A DNA stretch of 58,578 bases. Origin: Chrysochromulina tobinii (lineage: Eukaryota; Haptophyta; Prymnesiales; Chrysochromulinaceae). Made by a program: the position numbers and the translations under genes. The notes below the pieces were generated by a model. The model saw only the letters and a list, made by a program, of their open reading frames with translations. It ran no database searches and was not told the origin of the DNA. The stretch lies in contig JWZX01003310.1 of NCBI GenBank assembly GCA_001275005.1, positions 1 to 58,578 on the forward strand, read 5' to 3'. This document shows positions 50,501 through 58,578 of this stretch, piece by piece; position 1 is the stretch's first letter, and every line of letters begins with the position of its first letter.

Positions 50501-52304
50501 CCTTAAGGGCCTGCGCAACGGCGACATCGCCGTCTCCAAGATCAAGCAGGTCGCTTCCGGCCGCTTCGGCGTGACACCCGCGTACCTGATGTCGGCGGAG
50601 CAGATCGAAATCAAGATCGCGCAGGGCGCCAAGCCGGGCGAGGGAGGGCAGCTGCCTGGTTCCAAGGTGAACGAGTACATTGCGTCGATCCGCGCGTGCA
50701 AGAAGGGCGTGATGCTTGTTTCGCCGCCGCCACACCACGACATCTACTCGATCGAGGACCTCGCCCAGCTCATCTACGACCTGCACCAGATCAACCCGAA
50801 GGCCAAGGTATCCGTGAAGCTCGTCAGCCAGGTGGGCATCGGCACAGTGGCCTCGGGCGTCGCTAAGGCGGGATCGGACGTAATCCAGATCTCGGGCCAC
50901 GACGGCGGCACGGGCGCCGCACCGCTCACCTCGATCAAGCACGCTGGGGGGCCGTGGGAACTCGGGCTTGCGGAGGCTCACCAACAGCTCGTCCTCAACG
51001 GCTTGCGTGACCGTGTCGTGCTGCGCGTCGACGGCGGTCTCAAGACTGGGTACGATGTGCTCATGGGCGCGCTCTTTGGGGCGAACGAATTCGGCTTTGG
51101 CACGATCGCGATGATCTCGGTCGGCTGCATCGTGGCGCGCATCTGCCACACGAACAACTGCCCGGTGGGCGTGACGACCCAAAAGAAGGAGCTACGCGAA
51201 AAGTTCGTGGGCGTGCCGAGCGACACGTTCAACTTTTTCTGGTACGCAGCACAGGAGGTGCGCCAGTGCCTCGCAGAGCTGGGCTACACGTCTCTCTCCG
51301 AGGTGATCGGGCGTGCCGACCTGCTCAAGCAACGCGAGCGCACGCTCGGCAAGACATCGTCCCTCGACCTGCGCTACATCCAGCAGATCCCCCAGCTGCG
51401 CACCCCCGAGGAGCGCGAGCAGCTAGAGGAGGACCCGCTGCCACACTCGCAGACGAACACGCTCGACGACGAGCTGCTCGCGCGAGAGGACGTGCAGCGC
51501 GCCATCCGCGAGCACGCGCACGTGACGGTCGAGTCGAGCATCACCAACGTCGACCGCACCGCCTCGGCGCGCATCACCGGCGAGATCGCCAAGCTGCACG
51601 GCAACAAGGGCTGGCGTGGCTCGCTCCACCTGATCTTCACCGGCTGCGCTGGCCAGTCGTTCGGTTTCGCGTGCCTGCCCGGTCTCGACCTCGAAGTGCG
51701 GGGCGACGCGAACGACTATGTGGGCAAGTCGATGCACGGCGGGCGCATCCGAATCCGGCCAGTCGACTGCATTGAGGGGCGCAAGATCGGCTTTGATCCG
51801 TCGAAGAGCGTCATCGTGGGCAACACGTGCCTGTATGGCGCCACCGGCGGTCGCTTCTTTGCATGCGGGCGCGCAGGTGAGCGCTTCTGCGTGCGCAACT
51901 CGAACGCCGAGGCGGTCGTCGAGGGGGCGGGTGACCACTGCTGTGAGTATATGACGGGTGGTGTCGTAGCAGTGCTTGGTCCGGTGGGTCGCAACGTGGG
52001 CGCGGGCCAGACGGGCGGCTGGGGGTACTTCCTCGAGGATGGCGAGGACTATTCGCTCGACGGTCGCATCAATAGCGACGTCGTCATGCAGCCCGTGAAC
52101 GCCATCGGTGCCGCGCAGCTCAAGACGCTCATCGAGGCGCACCTCGAGGCAACTGGCTCGAAGAAGGCACAGACCATTCTCGACGATTGGGATGCGTACC
52201 TGCCCAAGTTCAAGCAGGTGTATCCCATGTCCGAGGCCGGTGCACCCGAGGTGAGCGGCGTGGCCGAGGGCATCTCCACGACCGAGTTCGCCGTCGTCGA
52301 TTGA
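47535..52304 (+). CDS. GLSF: ferredoxin-dependent glutamate synthase, plastid-targeted
   Basis: 1,589 residues from the ATG at 47535. The presequence MLLAHFAASFAFLVPNAP has a hydrophobic signal followed by a Phe-containing cleavage-like motif, as in secondary-plastid proteins. Then a class II glutaminase domain: the Cys nucleophile C70 in ERDACGVGF would become N-terminal after processing. The central and FMN-binding synthase domains follow (GMSLGALSREAHETLAIG, ISGHDGGTGAAPLTSIKHAG). The 3Fe-4S cluster cysteines are C1198, C1204 and C1209 in GCIVARICHTNNCPVG. A C-terminal GXGXG beta-helix ends the protein. It makes two glutamates from glutamine and 2-oxoglutarate using reduced ferredoxin, completing the GS-GOGAT cycle. 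No NADPH subunit is fused, which supports the Fd type. No introns. Confidence 0.97.
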   Translation: MLLAHFAASFAFLVPNAPLAPRTGTATRPQVAPARASAPLLQLATPPLRIGQFGFPEPGPPVLVEERDACGVGFIADIKGRRRHETIARAIHALSCMEHRGGCGGDGISGDGAGVLTSVPWELFEAEGYLKGKPSESCGVAMMFLPQAEADAQKAQSLLEVQAAAKGFVFLGWRDPPQNKDVLGPLARAALPRIRQAFLHHPTLRGDALEAALYQVRRSTQAEVLDKCGKRVGGAQTYFCSLSSRTIIYKGMVMSAVLGPFYGDLTNPAFHTNFAVYHRRFSTNTNPKWPLAQPMRCLAHNGEINTLIGNVNWQRALDIQRKRRDPLCSLDKSDSANLDAVFENLVRSGGKTPAMALSILVPEAYREQPEYKNDPEVEAMYEYYSGLQEPWDGPALLIFCDGKQLGATLDRNGLRPARYLLTKDGLLGFMSETGVIEVDDSEVVSKGRLGPGNMITLDLETGEFRPNQEVKRDLASKAPYGEWLKERRAIVEPLPFNVEEAEAVPENLMQQLTAFGWSLEDLEMQVGDMANSGKETLFSLGEDTPLAVLSEKPHPLYDYFKQRFAQVTNPPIDPLREGIVMNLDMALGKRHDLRDAPSPELAEQLRITSPVLNGNELGAIRKLRKVATASTIYPISDGPEGLEKAVKALCAAAEQQVRNGAEVIVLSDQKAGGMGVDDAFIPPLLAVGAVHHHLITAGVRLEASIIVETAQAWSTHHIACLVGFGASAVHPYLLYSSVKYLYASEKRTKMRASGQINDITLAKNFENLRYALDSGVLKILSKIGISLLSSYHGAQIFEAIGLGKELIDSAFVGTPSRIGGLTFKDVAEEVAVWHATAQLVDGTKPLNNWGFVKFYQKLEHHNWNPPMSRLLHKALRSADASGEGLDFYKTYTDSVEETVPSTIRDMLEIVSDRKPISIDLVEPVEAIMKRFCTGGMSLGALSREAHETLAIGVNRAGGRSNSGEGGEDECRWSSIEDATAEGTSDSFPHLKGLRNGDIAVSKIKQVASGRFGVTPAYLMSAEQIEIKIAQGAKPGEGGQLPGSKVNEYIASIRACKKGVMLVSPPPHHDIYSIEDLAQLIYDLHQINPKAKVSVKLVSQVGIGTVASGVAKAGSDVIQISGHDGGTGAAPLTSIKHAGGPWELGLAEAHQQLVLNGLRDRVVLRVDGGLKTGYDVLMGALFGANEFGFGTIAMISVGCIVARICHTNNCPVGVTTQKKELREKFVGVPSDTFNFFWYAAQEVRQCLAELGYTSLSEVIGRADLLKQRERTLGKTSSLDLRYIQQIPQLRTPEEREQLEEDPLPHSQTNTLDDELLAREDVQRAIREHAHVTVESSITNVDRTASARITGEIAKLHGNKGWRGSLHLIFTGCAGQSFGFACLPGLDLEVRGDANDYVGKSMHGGRIRIRPVDCIEGRKIGFDPSKSVIVGNTCLYGATGGRFFACGRAGERFCVRNSNAEAVVEGAGDHCCEYMTGGVVAVLGPVGRNVGAGQTGGWGYFLEDGEDYSLDGRINSDVVMQPVNAIGAAQLKTLIEAHLEATGSKKAQTILDDWDAYLPKFKQVYPMSEAGAPEVSGVAEGISTTEFAVVD

Positions 52305-53557
52305 GTTATCGATTGTGAGCCCCGTCTTCAGGATAGGGGCGAATCTTGCTGTGGCGACCCGATAGATTGTTGCAAAGGGCCCGCAAGTGGCGCATCTTGC
52401 ATGACCATAACCATGAAAGGTCGCCCGTGGCGTCTACAGTCTGTGTCCGACCGTACCGAGGGGTTGGGAACTGGGTGAGCTGTAATCCGTGACGAAGCTG
52501 CGGCCGCGGGCCGGCGCGGCGAGGGTACCGGGGTGAGATGGGTGTGACGTGGCGATGGTGGACATGCGGCTTGCGGGTCACAGGAGTCAGGACCGCGTCG
52601 CTGAACACAGCCGCCGCCGAGCCCCGTTTCTTTTACCCGTAAGCGTACCCGACCGATCGACCGACCGAGGACCGACCGAGGACCGCCTGCGACGACCACG
52701 GTCCACGCGACGTTCATGGCGACCTGTCTTCCCGCTCCAGCTGTTCTTTGTATGGTTATTGAAGAGGTATTGAGTTGGTTTGCCTTCCCCAATCCCTGAC
52801 CAGACCGGGCATTCCCAAGCCGACGGTCTGGTTAGGGGTACACACAAATAAATACCATACTGTACATGCGTGATGCGATCTATCGAGTATCACTCGCAGA
52901 GTGGGTTGCGGGTGGGCGGGTTTCAAGAGAGAGAGAATGTGCTGTCGCTGTTCGCGACGGTCACGATGCTTGCGCTCGCCTCGATTTAGTTCTCGCGAGC
53001 CTCTGTGGAAGCACCAAAGGTATTCTTTCCCGGTGTGCATGCGAGGAAATTCCGGAGCGCCCCTGGGGGCTCCAGGATTTTCGAGATCGCCCACTGACGC
53101 GCGCCGATCGGCGCGCGGCCTAGCATCTCACCCGCCGCTCCAGACAGCCACGGTTCTCGCATGCGCGAGAACCCCCAGTTCGAGCACGACGCGGTTTGCG
53201 GTGCCGGGATCGCGGGTTGATCGCGGGCATCGCGTCAACAGACAACCGAACACGACAGCACGACTCTCTCGACTCTCGTCTCGACTGCCCGGCCAGGCTC
53301 GGCCGTCGGCGCTCGCGCGATCTCTCACCAAATCACGCGGCCTGTCCTAGCCTAACTGCTAACAAATAACACGGTCGGGTAGGTACCACACACGGCCCTT
53401 CTAGCTAGCCCTCATGCGATGGATCTGTGCTTGGGATCTCATCATACACGTCGACTAGTGACGTGCATGCATGATCGACACCACTCCACTCAATACTTGA
53501 GACGCACTCCCTCACGCACTCCCTGCGACGACCCATGCCGCATGCCAAGAGACCACT
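52305..53557. other. convergent intergenic region
   Basis: 1.25 kb between Fd-GOGAT and the VTT gene 3' ends. Small duplications such as GACCGAGGACCGACCGAGG near 52660-52685. No gene, tRNA or strong structure seen. Confidence 0.5.
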
Positions 53558-56467
53558 CTAAATGATATCATTCGTTGCGGAACTGTGTCGTTTGAGCGCC
53601 TGTTTACCCACCCAGGCCGCCTCGGCATCCGACATGTCCTCTGCCACGACCGGAGAGTCGGTAGCGCCCTGTTCGTAAAGCCCCCCTCCCGAGTGGCACT
53701 CGCTTGGAGTCCCAAGTGCCCTTGCCGCCTTCGCCGCCGCCTTCGACGTCGCCCTCGCCTCTGCCTCAGTCGCCGCCTCCCTCATCGAGCTCGCCGCCTG
53801 CCTCGCCTCCGCCGCCCTCGCCTTCGCAGCCTTGGCAGCCGCTGCGCTGGCCTCGACGCGCACATCAACGTCGGCGGGCTGGGCGAGCTCGACCCACTTC
53901 TTGCTTTCCTCGTCGGTGACGTCGAACCCATTGCTCTCATCCCCCATCGAGCTGGCCACGTGGCCGGCACCGGTGAGCTCGTCGTGTGCCTTCACATCGT
54001 CGACCAGTTGGCTCTTGACTTGCTTGTTGGCCCACTTCTCGAACATCCAGAGGGCGAAGCTGCCGTAGATGAGCGCGACGAGGCCGATCCAGCCCAAAGG
54101 CATCTTGATGATGGCGGCTTCGCAGGTCCAGCAGAACACTGCGGAGATGCTGTCGGTCATTGCGAACGGCTCAAACAGATACGAGGGCACGAAGAAGAGG
54201 AAATAGCTTGAGACGGCGAGGGTGCCGACGCTCGAGAAGAGCCAAAATTTGGCCAGCCGCGGCATGATCGCCAGCCGCGTGACTGCCGCGTAGCGCACCG
54301 AAGCCGCGGCGGCGGCCTTGTCGAGCTTAAGCACCTCCGCGTCATCAGGGTACTTGGCAAGCTCGTCCGCTTTCTCGCGGCGAACCTTCTCGATCTGGTA
54401 GAGAGCGACGCAGCCGAAGACGAGCTGAAGGAGCGTGGCGACGATGAGAAACACCGTCGCCGCCGAGGCCCACGCCGCGCCATCGTCGATTTTGAGCTGG
54501 AAGGCGCCGGCGAGGGTCGTTGGGAACGTGAGAATGCAGATCGGGGTGAGGCCGAGCAACATCTGGAGGAGAGGAACGCGGAGGATGCCGCAGAGGACGG
54601 ACGTGGGCCAGTCTGGCCCACCGCACAGGATCATCACCTTGCCCAAACTGAGCCCAGGCTGCTCAAGCAGGTAGCGCACTGCCTTCATCAGCGGCGCGTT
54701 GATGCCGACTGCTTGTCGCACCCACAGCTTGCTTCCGAGGCTCTCGCCCAGCCACTTTTGCTGGAGGATGTGCGCGAAGAACTTCATGATCCAGGCCATG
54801 AACGCACCGTAGATTGAGGCGGGGATGAAGCCGCCGAAGGTGTCGGCGCACGTTGGCCCCAGGATGACCCCCGCGCTCAGATAGACGGCGAGCCCGGGAA
54901 TCACAGGGACGATGAACATGATGATGCCAATAATAAAGAAGAGGAAGGTAACCAGCACCCAGTGCAGCGTGATCAGCCACTCAATGAGGACCGCGAGGCC
55001 CATGTAGGTGAGGGTCGTGCCGAGCTGAAGGGCCCAGATGGTGAGCCCAATGTACCCAACGAGGAGAAGCACAGGGGCCCACTCCCAGTCCACCACCATC
55101 GCCACGTGCGAGTTGGCGATCGGCGTGAGCCACTTGACGCGCATTACCCCTTTATGTGTAAGAGTGCGCTCCTGCTCGTCGAGGAGCTTGCGGCGCTTGG
55201 TGGCGACGCACGGGCAGACGACGTAGGTCGCCTGGCGCACCAACTGGTTGAGAGACGAGAGCGCCAGGTAGCAGATTGCAAACGGGAGCAAGAAGTAGAG
55301 AGTGAGCGCGCGCGCCAGGTTGGAGCTCGCCGCCGAGCGCACCAGACTCATCATGGGCGAATTATTCATCGAGTTTGCAAGGGCGCCAAAGCCGATGGTG
55401 TTGCCGATGATGAGAAGGACTGCGACGATCAACACGAAGCACAGCGTCTCGATCGTTTGCGCGAGCCGCATCCCCACGCCCGCGATTGCAGCCGCGGACC
55501 AGGCGCCCACAACGGCAATGCCGATCACCATGGCGACGAGGCGTGCGGCCGAGTTGGCAAACTCCTGCTTGTCTGCTTTAGACGAGAGGACTCGTGCCAT
55601 GATGAATAAGATGACTGCGTACATCATGCACATCACGCTCATCGCGAGCGGCGATGCCCAGAGCATGAAGCCCGCGAGGCACGCGATGCGATGTTTATCC
55701 GTAATTTTCAACTCTTTGGTGCTGCCGTTGATGCCGTCGACAAAAAGGATGCCGTCGCCGTCGTTGATGCCGTCGTTGTTGCCGTCGCCGTCGACAACAT
55801 CGTTGCAATCCAGCACTCCGTTTAGTTTATCGCGGTGCTCGATTGACCATGCCCCATCTTCCGTGGCCGCCCACCAGAAGAAGATCGCCATCGCGGTGAT
55901 GGAGCTCGCGAGGAACGTGAAGCTCAGCAGTTGGAGCGCCTTCTTATGCGGCGCGTGGCTGAGCACCGTACGGCGCAGCCCCTCAGCAACGAGTGGCAGC
56001 CCGAGCAGATAAGCGGCCATGGGGTAGGTTGGCTCCCGCTCGGCGGAGACGATGAAGCATACGAAGAGCACCAGGCTGACCACGCTGACCATGCTCCGGC
56101 GCGCCAGTGCTCCCTTGCGCCCAGCCCAGTACGAAGCGTCGAAGAGGTACATTATGACGAGGAGCAGGAATGCGACAAAAAACAAGATGCTGGAAGCCGC
56201 GACGCTCCTCCTGAGTGCATGGAAGATCTCCTCGCCGTGGAAAGCCTCGGAAAAGAGCACCAAGAAAATGAACGAAATGAAATAGAGGAGCAGAAACGCG
56301 AGGAGCCGCAGGCTGTAGTCAAGGCAGGGCCCCACTTGAGCACAGCCGAGGGCATTTCCTGGGGCGTGCATTTGTTCGATCGAAATAGAGTTGCTGGGGG
56401 AGTTCAAGACACTGTCTTTCGTGGGGGATGGCCCTTTGCCCTTGTCCGGCGCTGATCGGGATTCCAT
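53558..56467 (-). CDS. multipass VTT (SNARE-associated/TMEM41-like) domain protein
   Basis: 969 residues from the ATG at 56467 (MESRSAPDKGKG); the open frame continues into the repeat-rich upstream DNA without an ATG at its head. The N-terminal half has about nine hydrophobic helices. An Asp/Gly/Asn-rich loop near 220-245 (DGDGNNDGINDGDG) resembles calcium-binding dockerin/thrombospondin-type loops. A VTT domain lies around 480-640, with IPGLAVYLSAGVILGP and the Gly-rich segment GLSLGKVMILCGGPDWPTSV. VTT proteins of the TMEM41/VMP1/TMEM64 group act at ER membranes, with lipid scramblase activity shown for some. Two more helices and a helical Ala/Glu/Arg coiled coil (residues ~880-935) follow. 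No introns. Confidence 0.75.
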   Translation of the reverse strand: MESRSAPDKGKGPSPTKDSVLNSPSNSISIEQMHAPGNALGCAQVGPCLDYSLRLLAFLLLYFISFIFLVLFSEAFHGEEIFHALRRSVAASSILFFVAFLLLVIMYLFDASYWAGRKGALARRSMVSVVSLVLFVCFIVSAEREPTYPMAAYLLGLPLVAEGLRRTVLSHAPHKKALQLLSFTFLASSITAMAIFFWWAATEDGAWSIEHRDKLNGVLDCNDVVDGDGNNDGINDGDGILFVDGINGSTKELKITDKHRIACLAGFMLWASPLAMSVMCMMYAVILFIMARVLSSKADKQEFANSAARLVAMVIGIAVVGAWSAAAIAGVGMRLAQTIETLCFVLIVAVLLIIGNTIGFGALANSMNNSPMMSLVRSAASSNLARALTLYFLLPFAICYLALSSLNQLVRQATYVVCPCVATKRRKLLDEQERTLTHKGVMRVKWLTPIANSHVAMVVDWEWAPVLLLVGYIGLTIWALQLGTTLTYMGLAVLIEWLITLHWVLVTFLFFIIGIIMFIVPVIPGLAVYLSAGVILGPTCADTFGGFIPASIYGAFMAWIMKFFAHILQQKWLGESLGSKLWVRQAVGINAPLMKAVRYLLEQPGLSLGKVMILCGGPDWPTSVLCGILRVPLLQMLLGLTPICILTFPTTLAGAFQLKIDDGAAWASAATVFLIVATLLQLVFGCVALYQIEKVRREKADELAKYPDDAEVLKLDKAAAAASVRYAAVTRLAIMPRLAKFWLFSSVGTLAVSSYFLFFVPSYLFEPFAMTDSISAVFCWTCEAAIIKMPLGWIGLVALIYGSFALWMFEKWANKQVKSQLVDDVKAHDELTGAGHVASSMGDESNGFDVTDEESKKWVELAQPADVDVRVEASAAAAKAAKARAAEARQAASSMREAATEAEARATSKAAAKAARALGTPSECHSGGGLYEQGATDSPVVAEDMSDAEAAWVGKQALKRHSSATNDII

Positions 56468-57160
56468 TGCAGGCGAATCGGGTCCGGCGCGGCGGGCGCG
56501 AGGACTGAAGGAGTTGATCCAGGGCGATGCTTCTGAGGTAGGTGACTGTGTGTGTTTCGTTTTTTTCTGGGAACCCCGAACATTGGGGGGAACCCGAAAC
56601 ATACGGGTACCCGGTAAAAAGACACCGGGGGGGGAGCCGGGACACACACGGGACACACGGGACACGCGGACGCACAAAGGCACACAGACCACACAGACGA
56701 ACCTCACAACCATCCAAACCCAGTTCCCGGTAAAAAGACACCGGGGGGAGCCCGGTACGTGTACCGAGATCCCCAATTTCAGAAGGAGTTGTGAATACTT
56801 GCGTACCGACCGGCCCGGGCACGGCATCGAAAAGTCGAAATGGCGTGAATTTGAAATGGCGTGAATTTGAAAGTGCTGGATTGCTGAAAGTGCGTGCTGA
56901 AAGAAATATTGGGGTCGGCGCGCTTGCGCGCCCCAAAAAAAATTAAAAAGGTTGGCACGCGCACCGGAAAAAAAACAGCGGTCGGCGCAGTGCGCCGAAA
57001 AAATATTGTGGTCGGCGCGTATACATGTGGGCAGGCCGTGTGCCCATGTTTCCCGTGTGATCCGTGTGTCACCATGGCTCCCCGTTGCCTTTTTACCGGT
57101 TACTGAGTCCCGTGTGAGCGTGTGTGTCCCGGCTCCCGAAGTTTCTCAAACTTCAAGGGT
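56468..57160. repeat. low-GC upstream region with dispersed and inverted repeats
   Basis: GTCTTTTTACCGG-type segments occur in minus orientation near 56608-56634 and 56730-56748, and a related GCCTTTTTACCGG in plus orientation near 57088-57100. They are accompanied by GGGACACACGGGACAC and its inverse. Further inverted repeats GGTCGGCGC...GCGCGCC lie between 56910 and 57025. It looks like fragments of one repetitive element in both orientations. Confidence 0.55.
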
Positions 57161-57868
57161 ATGAACGCACGACGTGGGACGTGGCCGAGGACCCAGCCCA
57201 GCACGGGCCGCAGACCTGGGCGACCCGGCACGCCGCGAACCTGGGCGCGACTGGCAATCATGTCACGTTCCGTGCATGGCCAACCTCCGCGCTTTGAGCA
57301 CGTTGGCAAGCTCAGCTCCATCAATGCCAATTATCGCGTCACATTTTCCGAGGCCTCCGGAAGAGTTAATTTCTGGGTTGCGCCGGCAACGAGCCCGCTC
57401 CCAGAGATGCCCGTGCAAGTGGCTTGGAAGAGTTTGACTCAGGAGGAGTTCTCTCGATTGCCTCTCGCCATCGAGCAATGTGGCAATCGTTGCACAACCC
57501 TCGACCTCACGAAGCTCAAGTCGTGCCATCAGATCATCGACGATGCTGTTGAGAGCATGGGCCGTCCACGGCCACGCAGAATGCATCAGCAGCCACAAGC
57601 AGAGCCAACCGCTCCTCGTGAATGCATCGCGGCGGATGGTTCAGCTCTGCCCGCTCACGAACATAGCCCAGTCTCACCTCAGTCGCAGCAACCTTGTAAA
57701 AGATTACCCGCTCGAGATGAAGCCAGTTCACGACTGCCACAATCCATCACAGATGTACCAGCGCTTACAGGACAGCTGGTGCACGTAGGTGGAAGCCTCG
57801 AGCGCTTCTTTTTGAGATGCAACAGTGATCGATGTGAGCTGCCTCTCCCTCTTTTGACCGTGGTTTAG
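57161..57868 (+). CDS. hypothetical protein
   Basis: 235 residues from the ATG at 57161, or 202 from the ATG at 57260 (MSRSVHGQPPRFEHVG). The central part (KLSSINANYRVTFSEASGRVNFWVAPATSP, written here only to 57420) has a regular mix of residues suggesting a real folded segment. The C-terminal half is Gln/Pro/Ser-rich. No family recognised, no signal peptide or membrane helix. The right end runs into a minisatellite, so it may be incomplete or non-functional. Confidence 0.4.
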   Translation: MNARRGTWPRTQPSTGRRPGRPGTPRTWARLAIMSRSVHGQPPRFEHVGKLSSINANYRVTFSEASGRVNFWVAPATSPLPEMPVQVAWKSLTQEEFSRLPLAIEQCGNRCTTLDLTKLKSCHQIIDDAVESMGRPRPRRMHQQPQAEPTAPRECIAADGSALPAHEHSPVSPQSQQPCKRLPARDEASSRLPQSITDVPALTGQLVHVGGSLERFFLRCNSDRCELPLPLLTVV

Positions 57869-58012
57869 CCTCTGCTCGCCTTCTGCTCGCCTTCTGCTCG
57901 CCTTCTGCTTGCCTTCTGCTTGCCTTCTGCTCGCCTTTTGCTCGCCTTCTGCTCGCCTTCTGCTCGCCTTCTGCTTGCCTTCTGCTCGCCTTCTGCTCAG
58001 CCTTCTCGCGCC
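57869..58012. repeat. 11-nt minisatellite
   Basis: About 13 tandem copies of GCCTTCTGCTC with C/T variants at one position. On the minus strand three units make an 11-residue repeat (RRRAEGEQKAS), read through by an open frame. Confidence 0.9.
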
Positions 58013-58578
58013 TCCATCGCCACCACCGCCATCAACCCCACCACCCACACCGACGCCGCCCTCTTGATCGCCGCTGCCCTCGCCACCACCCACGCCTCCG
58101 CCACCGTCGCCCCCACCTCCTTCCGCCGCCACCGCCGCCGCCGCCACCGCCGCCGCCATCATCACCACCTCCTTCGCAGCCACCGACGTCACCGCCACCC
58201 TCGTCGCCACATCCATCGCCGCCGCCGCCATCGCCACCGCCATCGCCACCGCCGTCGCCCCCTCCCGAGCCACCGCCCTCACCGCCACCCCCATCGCCGT
58301 CGCCACCGCCGCTGTCGCCACCGCCGCCGTCGCCGCCGCCGCCCTCATCGCCACCGCCGTCACCTCCATCCTCGCCCCCGCCACCCTCACCGCCACCCCC
58401 ATCGCCACCGCCGCCATCACCACCGCCGCTACCGCCTCCACCCTCACCTCTGCCGCCGCCGCCGTCGACCACACCGCCACCGCCGTCACCTTCACCCTCA
58501 CCGCCTCCCCCATCTCCGCCACCCCCATCGCCTCCGCCGCCATCGCCACCCCCGCCGTCGCCGCCGCCCTCACCGCCG
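58013..58578. repeat. GC-rich low-complexity array at window edge
   Basis: Degenerate CCACCGCCGTC/CCATCGCCACC-type trinucleotide and 6-12-nt repeats fill the window to its end. Open frames on the minus strand (Gly-Gly-Asp or Ala-Val-Ala) are products of the repeat. It continues past the window. Confidence 0.85.

Overview
The window is GC-rich eukaryotic nuclear DNA (low-GC pockets only between genes), most likely from a unicellular alga with a red-lineage secondary plastid, such as a haptophyte or pelagophyte. Three things point there. A ferredoxin-dependent glutamate synthase carries a signal-peptide-like presequence with a Phe-containing SFAFLVP segment. There is a ciliary-type WW/IQ coiled-coil gene. 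Many introns belong to two repeated families that look like introner elements. The exact lineage cannot be fixed from the sequence alone. I saw no prokaryotic, viral, CRISPR, rRNA or tRNA features.

Layout. 543-899: LRR fragment. 1901-8778 (minus): multipass membrane protein, secreted serine beta-lactamase-like hydrolase, and an 8-exon coiled-coil/IQ protein. 9002-10312 (plus): RNFT-like membrane RING ligase. 10790-12692 (minus): FkbM-like methyltransferase and a small membrane protein. 12822-22843 (minus): one 16-exon gene for a 2,739-residue WW/IQ coiled-coil protein. 23096-29909 (plus): SAM-domain protein with five copies of an unrecognised domain, a GST, and BLOC1S1. 30344-36381 (minus): SURF4, a beta-propeller-repeat membrane protein, and a charged coiled-coil protein. 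36574-44936 (plus): plastid-type CNNM/CorC transporter and a GYF-UIM-OTU-CUE deubiquitinase. 45800-47227 (minus): TruA-type pseudouridine synthase. 47535-52304 (plus): Fd-GOGAT. 53558-56467 (minus): VTT-domain multipass protein. 57161-57868 (plus): hypothetical. The right edge is minisatellite.

The outstanding feature is the intron biology. Two short families recur. Family A has a core with GCATGCAAGTGCTCACCAC and a CTTCCCCACAG acceptor. Family B carries TGATTGCCTCCCTCATCAG-type ends. Most are flanked by direct copies of about 10-40 bp of exon sequence, so one splice site is usually made from duplicated exon. Removing the introns I place gives spliced lengths that are exact multiples of three in the IQ gene (2,160 nt), the giant WW gene (8,220 nt), the CNNM gene (1,830 nt) and the GST (621 nt). 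That strongly supports the models. Two further loci have the same architecture but a telomere-like (TTAGGG/GGGTAA) filler: one sits in an intron, one in a coding exon. This suggests that break repair with captured filler DNA creates the duplications. Some insertions lack splice signals or are antisense, and these are translated in frame. The long GOGAT, OTU, VTT, pseudouridine synthase and hydrolase genes have no introns.

The genes are mostly unrelated housekeeping, trafficking (SURF4, BLOC1S1, VTT), ubiquitin (RNFT, OTU), plastid (GOGAT, CNNM) and cilium-related genes. Several are divergent pairs with 190-310 bp between start codons.
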